DNA of 64,000 nucleotides from Allobranchiibius sp. CTAmp26 (GTDB lineage: Bacteria > Actinomycetota > Actinomycetes > Actinomycetales > Dermatophilaceae). The notes beneath the pieces are model-generated. The model searched no databases. It was not told the origin of the DNA and was given only the letters and a program-made list of their open reading frames with translations. The stretch spans positions 186,001-250,000 of the forward strand of contig NZ_JAGEKR010000016.1 of assembly GCF_017565405.1 (NCBI RefSeq), written 5' to 3'. This document shows positions 59,201 to 64,000 of this stretch, in pieces. A program made the translations under genes and the position numbers. Position 1 is the first letter of the stretch. Each line of letters opens with the position of its first letter.

Positions 59201-60786
59201 GCGCCACGCGCCAGGCCGAAGAAGAGACCGTCACACCATCCGCGGCCCGTTCATGGGTCGCGGTCCTTGGCGGCATCGCTGCCGGTGCCGTCACCATCGG
59301 CGTCGCGGAGCTTCTGGCCGGCCTGATGGAACGCTTCGGCTGGAGCGGCGGGATCCCCTCCCCGGTCATCGCCGTGGGCGAGGCCTTCATCGACCGCACC
59401 CCGCCGTGGCTGAAGGATTTCGCGGTCAACAAGTTCGGCACCAACGACAAGGCGGTGCTGCTGGCGGGCATCGGGCTCGTGCTCTTCCTGCTCTCGTGTG
59501 TCATCGGACTGCTCCTGCGCCGTCTGCCGGTGGTGGCGCTGGTGGGCTTCGTCGTGCTGCTCGCCGTCGCGATGGCAGCGGTGCTGACGCGGCCGGGCGC
59601 GCGTCCTGCCGACCTCGTCCCGACGCTCGTCGGCGGACTGGCGGGGCTGTGGGTGCTGCATCGATGGCGTGGGCTGTTGAGCGTGGGTGCCGGCCGGCGT
59701 GAGATGACCACCGAGCGTCGGCAGGTGCTCACCTGGACCGTGCTGAGCGTGATCGGTGGAGGCCTCGCTCTCGCCGCAGGGCGTGCCGTCAGCGGCAGCG
59801 CCCGGGCGATCCAGGCCGCGCGCGAGACATTCGTGGCGCCGCGGGTGCAACGCCCGGTGCAGGTGCCGCCGGTCGCCCCGGTCGGCGACGTACCCGGCAT
59901 CACCCCGTACATCGTGCCCAATGGGCAGTTCTACCGGATCGACACGGCATTGCAGGTGCCGCAGGTCGAAGCGTCCGGGTGGAGTCTGAAGGTCACCGGG
60001 ATGGTCGACCACGAGGTCGAGATCGACTGGAAGACCTTGCTCTCCAAGCCGATGCAGCAGGCCATGATCACCTTGATGTGCGTCTCGAACGAGGTGGGCG
60101 GCAGTCTCAACGGCAACGCGATCTGGACCGGGTGGCCGGTGCGCGAGCTGCTGAAACTGGCCGGGCCGAAGCCGGGCGCGGACATGGTCCTGTCCACCAG
60201 TGTCGACGGGTTCACCGCCGGTACGCCGATCGGTGCGCTCACCGATGGACGCAACGCGCTGCTCGCGGTCGCGATGAACGGCAAGGCGCTGCCGGTGGAT
60301 CACGGCTACCCCGTGCGGATGGTGGTGCCGGGTCTCTACGGGTACGTGAGCGCGACCAAGTGGATCACCCATCTGAAGGTCACGACGTACGCGAAGGACC
60401 AGGGCTACTGGACCCCGCGCGGCTGGTCGGCGATGGGACCGGTGAAGATCTCCTCGCGCATCGACGTGCCGCACGACGGCCGTTCGGTCGCGCCCGGCAC
60501 GGACGGCACCGTGCCCATCGCGGGGGTCGCATGGGATCAGCACACCGGCGTCAGCGGTGTCCAGGTACGCATCGACAACGGTCCGTGGCAGAGTGCCCAG
60601 CTCGGCGAGCAGGCCACCGTCGATGCCTGGCGGCAGTGGGTGCTGCACTGGCCCGCGACCAAGGGACGGCACACCGCGACGGTGCGCGCCGTCGATGCCA
60701 AGGGGCACGTGCAGATCTCGGCGGAGGCCGCGCCTGCGCCGAACGGCTCGACCGGTCTGCACTCGGTCACCTTCACCGTCGCCTGA
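59197..60786 (+). CDS. Membrane-anchored molybdopterin-dependent oxidoreductase (sulfite oxidase family)
   Basis: 529 residues. Residues 1-200 hold about five hydrophobic helices, including LLAGIGLVLFLLSCVIGLLL and a pair after residue 110. The sulfite-oxidase-type molybdenum domain (about 235-400) has the Mo-ligating Cys C295 in LMCVSNEVGGSLNG and the pterin site DHGYPVRMVVPGLYGY. A C-terminal Ig-like dimerisation domain (ISSRIDVPHDG...) ends the protein. The active site therefore probably faces outside. The substrate is unknown. The MOSC protein at 13.9 kb is a possible cofactor-handling partner but is not linked. Confidence 0.9.
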   Translation: MSATRQAEEETVTPSAARSWVAVLGGIAAGAVTIGVAELLAGLMERFGWSGGIPSPVIAVGEAFIDRTPPWLKDFAVNKFGTNDKAVLLAGIGLVLFLLSCVIGLLLRRLPVVALVGFVVLLAVAMAAVLTRPGARPADLVPTLVGGLAGLWVLHRWRGLLSVGAGRREMTTERRQVLTWTVLSVIGGGLALAAGRAVSGSARAIQAARETFVAPRVQRPVQVPPVAPVGDVPGITPYIVPNGQFYRIDTALQVPQVEASGWSLKVTGMVDHEVEIDWKTLLSKPMQQAMITLMCVSNEVGGSLNGNAIWTGWPVRELLKLAGPKPGADMVLSTSVDGFTAGTPIGALTDGRNALLAVAMNGKALPVDHGYPVRMVVPGLYGYVSATKWITHLKVTTYAKDQGYWTPRGWSAMGPVKISSRIDVPHDGRSVAPGTDGTVPIAGVAWDQHTGVSGVQVRIDNGPWQSAQLGEQATVDAWRQWVLHWPATKGRHTATVRAVDAKGHVQISAEAAPAPNGSTGLHSVTFTVA

Positions 60787-60801
60787 CGCTGGGGTCACCG
60801 C

Positions 60802-60873
60802 CCGAGTGGCATACATATCTTTCGAGTGGCGTACATCTACGTGCGCCACTCGAAACATATGTATGCCACTCGG
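60802..60873. repeat. Nested palindrome, family E copy 2
   Basis: Perfect 17-bp outer arms (60802-60818 and 60857-60873) and inner arms TTCGAGTGGCGTAC / GTGCGCCACTCGAA, with the GAGTGGC word used four times. It separates convergent genes and probably terminates both. Confidence 0.85.
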
Positions 60874-60889
60874 CGGGAGGGGCGTCCGG

Positions 60890-61768
60890 TCAGCTGCGGT
60901 GCACGTGCACGTAGTGGTCGACGGGAGGGACCTGTTCGTAGAACGGGTGCAGCAGGGCACGCCACTGCTCGTAGTCGGCCGACCCGCGGAACCCGACGGT
61001 GTGATCCTCGATCCGCGCCCATTCCACCGACAGCACGTAGTGCGAGGGGTGTTCGACCGACCGGACCAACCGCACCGAGCGGCACCCGGTCTGTCGCCGG
61101 ATGGTCGGCGCGGCCTGCGCGAACGCCGCCTCGTACGCCGCCTCCTGCCCCTCCCGGACGTGCAGCTCCACCTGCTCGAGCACCGGCGCCGCCGGGCGCG
61201 GGTCGCCGGGATGGATCGCCATCAGGTGCTCGGCCTGCCAGACGCCGTCGTACCGCAGCGCGCGCTGCCGGGTGCCCTCGATCGCGAACCCGACCCGCTC
61301 GTACGCCCGGATCGCGCGGGGGTTGAAGGTGAAGACCGTGAGGGTGATCCGCGCCAACCCGACCGCGAAGGCATGCTCGATCAGCAGGGCGGTCGCCTCC
61401 GTGCCGAGCCCGCGACCCTGGCCCTCAGGGGCGAGCAGGATCCGGAAGTTGCAACTGCCCGCGCCCGGGTCCCACTCGTTGAGCACGACCTCTCCGACGC
61501 ATCGTCCGGTCACCACGTCGACCACGGCGAGATCCATCCGGTCCGGCTGCTCGGCGCGCGACAGATACCAGTCGCGCAGCTCGGCGTCGGACTCCGTGCG
61601 ACCTGCCTGGGCCTGCGCCGTGGAGGTCACGCTTCCGGTCAGTCGCCGCACGTCGGGGTCGCCGATCGCGGCGGCCATCGCGGGAAGGTCGCCCTCCTCG
61701 AACGGTCGCAGGACGACGCGTTCACTGGTGAGGACGGGTTTACGGGCGAGCGGTGGGTCCGTGGCCAT
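60890..61768 (-). CDS. GNAT acetyltransferase - ABM domain fusion
   Basis: 292 residues. The N-terminal GNAT domain of the RimJ/RimL type spans about 1-185: SERVVLRPFEEGDLPAM, acetyl-CoA loop LLAPEGQGRGLGTEA and NPRAIRAYERVGFAIEG. The C-terminal domain, about 195-290, resembles antibiotic biosynthesis monooxygenase (ABM) proteins: LEQVELHVREGQEAAYEAAFAQ, then HYVLSVEWARIEDHTVGFRGSADYEQW. Both domains are complete in one frame with no stop or shift. The ABM family includes heme-degrading and quinol monooxygenases, but the partner reaction is unknown. Confidence 0.82.
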   Translation of the reverse strand: MATDPPLARKPVLTSERVVLRPFEEGDLPAMAAAIGDPDVRRLTGSVTSTAQAQAGRTESDAELRDWYLSRAEQPDRMDLAVVDVVTGRCVGEVVLNEWDPGAGSCNFRILLAPEGQGRGLGTEATALLIEHAFAVGLARITLTVFTFNPRAIRAYERVGFAIEGTRQRALRYDGVWQAEHLMAIHPGDPRPAAPVLEQVELHVREGQEAAYEAAFAQAAPTIRRQTGCRSVRLVRSVEHPSHYVLSVEWARIEDHTVGFRGSADYEQWRALLHPFYEQVPPVDHYVHVHRS

Positions 61769-61858
61769 CGGGCGAGACTAGGCGACCGATCGTCGTACGG
61801 CGCGGGGTCCGGCGCGATGCGCTTGCGCCGACGCGACCCGAACGCGAGGGTTACCGGC

Positions 61859-62263
61859 ATGGCGATGCGCTGGTGGTCCGTGGTGGTCGATTGTCACGAC
61901 CTGGCAGCTCAGGCACGGTGGTGGGCGCAGACCCTGGACTGGGAGCTGGTGTACGAGGCAGCTGACGAGGCGGTCATCGTCCCGCCGCACGCGATGACGA
62001 CGGAGCCCGCATCGGTGCAGGAGTGGCTGCAGGTGGGGCCCGGGCTGGTCTTCGTGCAGGTCCCGGAGGGCAAGGCGGTCAAGAACCGACTGCACCTCGA
62101 CCTGGCGCCGCACACCACGCAGGACCGCGACTCCGAGATCCGGGCGCTGCTGGACCGGGGCGCCACCAGGGTCGATGTCGGGCAGGACGACACTGTGGTC
62201 ACCTGGGCCGTGCTGGCCGACCCCGAGGGCAACGAGTTCTGCGTGCTCTCTTCGAGAGAGTGA
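61859..62263 (+). CDS. VOC-superfamily (glyoxalase-like) protein
   Basis: 134 residues of the glyoxalase/bleomycin-resistance/dioxygenase fold. It has the half-repeat pattern [26 protein letters not shown] and [29 protein letters not shown], ending with [15 protein letters not shown]. That last segment carries the Glu typical of the metal site. The substrate is unknown; relatives act in resistance or detoxification. It is 4 nt upstream of the next hydrolase, probably coupled. Confidence 0.82.
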   Translation: MAMRWWSVVVDCHDLAAQARWWAQTLDWELVYEAADEAVIVPPHAMTTEPASVQEWLQVGPGLVFVQVPEGKAVKNRLHLDLAPHTTQDRDSEIRALLDRGATRVDVGQDDTVVTWAVLADPEGNEFCVLSSRE

Positions 62264-62267
62264 CGCG

Positions 62268-63140
62268 ATGACACTGCTGGACCTGCCGGACGGCCGACGG
62301 CTCGACGTACGCGTCGACGGACCCGACGACGCACCTGTGCTGCTCTTCCATCACGGCACACCGGGGTCGGTGCCGCCGTTCCGCTTCCTGGTCCGCGCAG
62401 CGAGCGCTGTCGGGCTGCGCACGGTCACGTACGCCCGTGCGGGGTACGGCGATTCGACGCGCAACCCCGGCCGCGACGTGGCCGCCGTGGTGCCCGACGC
62501 GGTCGCGATCCTCGATCACCTCGGGGTGGCGCAGTGCGTGACCGCCGGCTGGTCCGGCGGGGGGCCGCACGCACTGGCCTGCGGGGCGCTCGCGCCGGAC
62601 CGGTTCAGCGGGGTGCTCGTGATGGCCGGTGTGGCTCCGTACGACGCGGCGGGCCTGGACTTCCTGGCAGGGATGGGCGAGGACAACGTCGAGGAGTTCG
62701 GTGCGACGCGGGCGGGCGAGACCCGGTGGCGCGAGCTGATGCAGCCGGAGGTGCGCGCGCTCGCGGACGCGACACCGCAGAACATCATCGAGAGCATGGC
62801 GTCGCTGCTGCCGCAGGTCGACCGGACCGTACTGAGCGCGGAGTTCGGCGACGACCTGGCCGCCGGATTCCGCGACGGTCTGCGGGCCAGCGGGGACGGT
62901 TGGCTCGACGACGACCTGGCGTTCGTGCGCTCGTGGGGCTTCGACCTGGCCGAGGTGCACGTGCCGACGTCCCTCTGGCAGGGCAGCGAGGACCTCATGG
63001 TGCCGTTCGCGCACGGTGAGTGGCTGGCGCGGCACCTGCCCGGCGTCCGCGCACACCTGCTGCACGGCGAGGGCCACCTGTCGGTGGTCATCGGCAGCAT
63101 CGCGGCGATGCTCGAGGAGCTCGTGGCGTCGCCTGCCTGA
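62268..63140 (+). CDS. Alpha/beta-fold hydrolase
   Basis: 290 residues. Oxyanion region [16 protein letters not shown], nucleophile elbow [10 protein letters not shown] (Ser) and probable catalytic His in [10 protein letters not shown]; the acid is likely Asp in [15 protein letters not shown]. The HHGTPGS motif is common in actinobacterial proline iminopeptidase/haloalkane-like hydrolases of unknown substrate. It follows the VOC gene and precedes a nested palindrome. Confidence 0.85.
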   Translation: MTLLDLPDGRRLDVRVDGPDDAPVLLFHHGTPGSVPPFRFLVRAASAVGLRTVTYARAGYGDSTRNPGRDVAAVVPDAVAILDHLGVAQCVTAGWSGGGPHALACGALAPDRFSGVLVMAGVAPYDAAGLDFLAGMGEDNVEEFGATRAGETRWRELMQPEVRALADATPQNIIESMASLLPQVDRTVLSAEFGDDLAAGFRDGLRASGDGWLDDDLAFVRSWGFDLAEVHVPTSLWQGSEDLMVPFAHGEWLARHLPGVRAHLLHGEGHLSVVIGSIAAMLEELVASPA

Positions 63141-63177
63141 CGTGCGCGTCATACCGGCGCGGTCGAGCGAGTGACGG

Positions 63178-63237
63178 TGACGGCGTTCGCCACGATTGAC
63201 GGCGTTCGAACACCGTCAATGACCGCGAACACCGTCA
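63178..63237. repeat. Nested palindrome, family A copy 2
   Basis: 26-nt core at 63195-63220 identical to copy 1 at its central 24 nt, flanked by TGACGGCGTTCGC and GCGAACACCGTCA. It lies between the hydrolase gene and the opposing tRNA-Leu and bcp genes. Confidence 0.8.
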
Positions 63238-63265
63238 GCGTGGGTCGCACGGCGACGCCAGGACG

Positions 63266-63347
63266 TGCGCGAGGCGGGACTCGAACCCGCACACCCGAAG
63301 GCACCAGGACCTAAACCTGGCGCGTCTGCCAGTTCCGCCACTCGCGC
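63266..63347 (-). tRNA. tRNA-Leu (anticodon UAG)
   Basis: Read on the minus strand, the acceptor arms GCGCGAG and CTCGCGC pair perfectly, with discriminator A. The anticodon stem CCAGG/CCTGG closes the loop TTTAGGT (anticodon TAG, decoding CUN). A long class II variable arm (TGCCTTCGGGTG) and T-arm GCGGG-TTCGAGT-CCCGC follow. The CCA is not encoded. Confidence 0.95.
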
Positions 63348-63375
63348 GCCGGATCATCGTAAGGCGCGCCGGACG

Positions 63376-63843
63376 TCAGGCGAGCTGCAGTGCCTTGCGC
63401 AGCGACGCGACGTGCCCGGTGGCCCGCACGTTGTACTTGGCGAGGGCGATGCTGCCGTCCGGGTCGACCACGAACGTCGAGCGGATGACGCCGACGACGG
63501 TCTTGCCGTAGAGCTTCTTCTCGCCCCAGGCGCCGTACGCCTCGAGCACCTTCTTGTCGGGGTCGCCGAGCAGCGGATACGTCAGCGACTCCTTCTCGGC
63601 GAACTTGACCAGCTTGTCCTGGCCGTCCGGGGAGATTCCGAGCACGTCGTACCCCGCAGCGCGCAACGGCTCCAGGGAGTCGCGGAAGTCGCAGGCCTCC
63701 GTGGTGCACCCGGGCGTCATCGCCGCCGGGTAGAAGAAGATCACCAGGTGCCGGCCGGCGTAGTCGGAGAGGGAGACCTGCTCCCCGGTGTGCGAGGTGA
63801 GGGTGAACGCCGGTGCGGTGTCGCCGGTCTCGAGTCGTGTCAC
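63376..63843 (-). CDS. bcp: Thioredoxin-dependent thiol peroxidase (Bcp/PrxQ)
   Basis: 155 residues; reduces hydroperoxides. The peroxidatic Cys is C46 in PAAMTPGCTTEAC and the likely resolving Cys C51 is in the same loop, typical of PrxQ. GISPDGQDKLVKFAEKESLTYPLLGDPD and STFVVDPDGSIALAKYNVRATGHV complete the fold. GTG follows GGGAG. It is divergent from the gene that runs off the window end. Confidence 0.93.
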   Translation of the reverse strand: MTRLETGDTAPAFTLTSHTGEQVSLSDYAGRHLVIFFYPAAMTPGCTTEACDFRDSLEPLRAAGYDVLGISPDGQDKLVKFAEKESLTYPLLGDPDKKVLEAYGAWGEKKLYGKTVVGVIRSTFVVDPDGSIALAKYNVRATGHVASLRKALQLA

Positions 63844-63952
63844 GTTGTACTCCCGAATCGTTGGGTTGCAGGTGCGTTATCGTCTCAGCAGAGTCCGAAC
63901 GCCGGTCAATCCAGTTCAGTGCGACCCACCAAGCCCCACTCGAGGAGAACCC

Positions 63953-64000
63953 ATGGCCGACAAGTCCAAGCCCGCAGCGCCGACCGCCAAGGACATCGAG
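63953..64000 (+). CDS. Start of a gene running off the window (DUF3618-like?)
   Basis: Only 16 codons are visible (MADKSKPAAPTAKDIE) after GAGGAG six nt upstream of the ATG. A Lys/Pro/Ala-rich opening next to bcp is the usual position for a small DUF3618 membrane-associated protein in related actinobacteria, but too little sequence is present for a real assignment. Confidence 0.4.
   Translation, partial: MADKSKPAAPTAKDIE

Overview
This 64 kb window is chromosomal DNA of a high-GC actinobacterium. The genes are dense, ATGA/GTGA stop-start overlaps are common, and GTG and TTG starts occur. Actinobacterial markers include a CGYC mycoredoxin-type protein, an F420/PPOX-type oxidoreductase, Septum-formation-like lipoproteins and an ILVLV leader peptide before ilvB. 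Gene content and order (etfBA, cysteine desulfurase-mnmA, metE-like, ligA, gatCAB, ilv/leu) suggest Micrococcales, perhaps near Dermacoccaceae or Intrasporangiaceae; that placement is inference. I see no transposase, integrase, prophage or CRISPR array.

Layout: 1-10.5 kb holds central carbon and glycogen genes (partial glgP, a pyruvate oxidase/FMN glutamate-synthase-like operon, glgX with an alpha/beta hydrolase) plus small envelope proteins. 10.5-16.4 kb holds a YbjN protein, an enoyl-CoA hydratase, etfBA, a MOSC protein, an eight-unit 51-bp tandem array and an F420-type oxidoreductase. 16.5-29.1 kb is a housekeeping run: cysteine desulfurase, mnmA, a Septum-formation lipoprotein, a MetE-like protein, ligA, a DinB-like protein, SDR, enoyl-CoA hydratase, mycoredoxin and gatCAB. 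29.2-37.6 kb is more accessory: P450, 2-hydroxyacid dehydrogenase, a membrane protein, a SixA-like phosphatase, a ThrE-like exporter, a TMEM175-like channel and a TetR/MFS pair.

37.7-55 kb is a branched-chain amino acid region: ilvD, ilvBNC, leuB, ilvE and cimA. It carries several visible control signals: a leader peptide and attenuator before ilvB, a palindrome over the leuB promoter, and a second candidate leader peptide and attenuator before cimA. It is interrupted by an ABC exporter, an NAD(P)-binding protein, an acyltransferase and an unusual exonuclease-BRCT-TerD fusion. 55-64 kb holds an FAH-family hydrolase, murI, a metallo-beta-lactamase protein, rph, rdgB, a membrane molybdo-oxidoreductase, a GNAT-ABM fusion, a VOC protein, an alpha/beta hydrolase, tRNA-Leu(UAG), bcp and the start of a further gene.

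The most unusual signals are these. (1) The lower-GC exonuclease-BRCT-TerD gene lies between two near-identical 68-bp palindromic repeats. (2) A set of intergenic palindromes sits directly downstream of stop codons. Several are built from four alternating copies of one short word, several occur twice, and one lies at every non-overlapping convergent gene junction in the window. (3) A MetE-like gene's conserved N-terminus has no canonical start codon.
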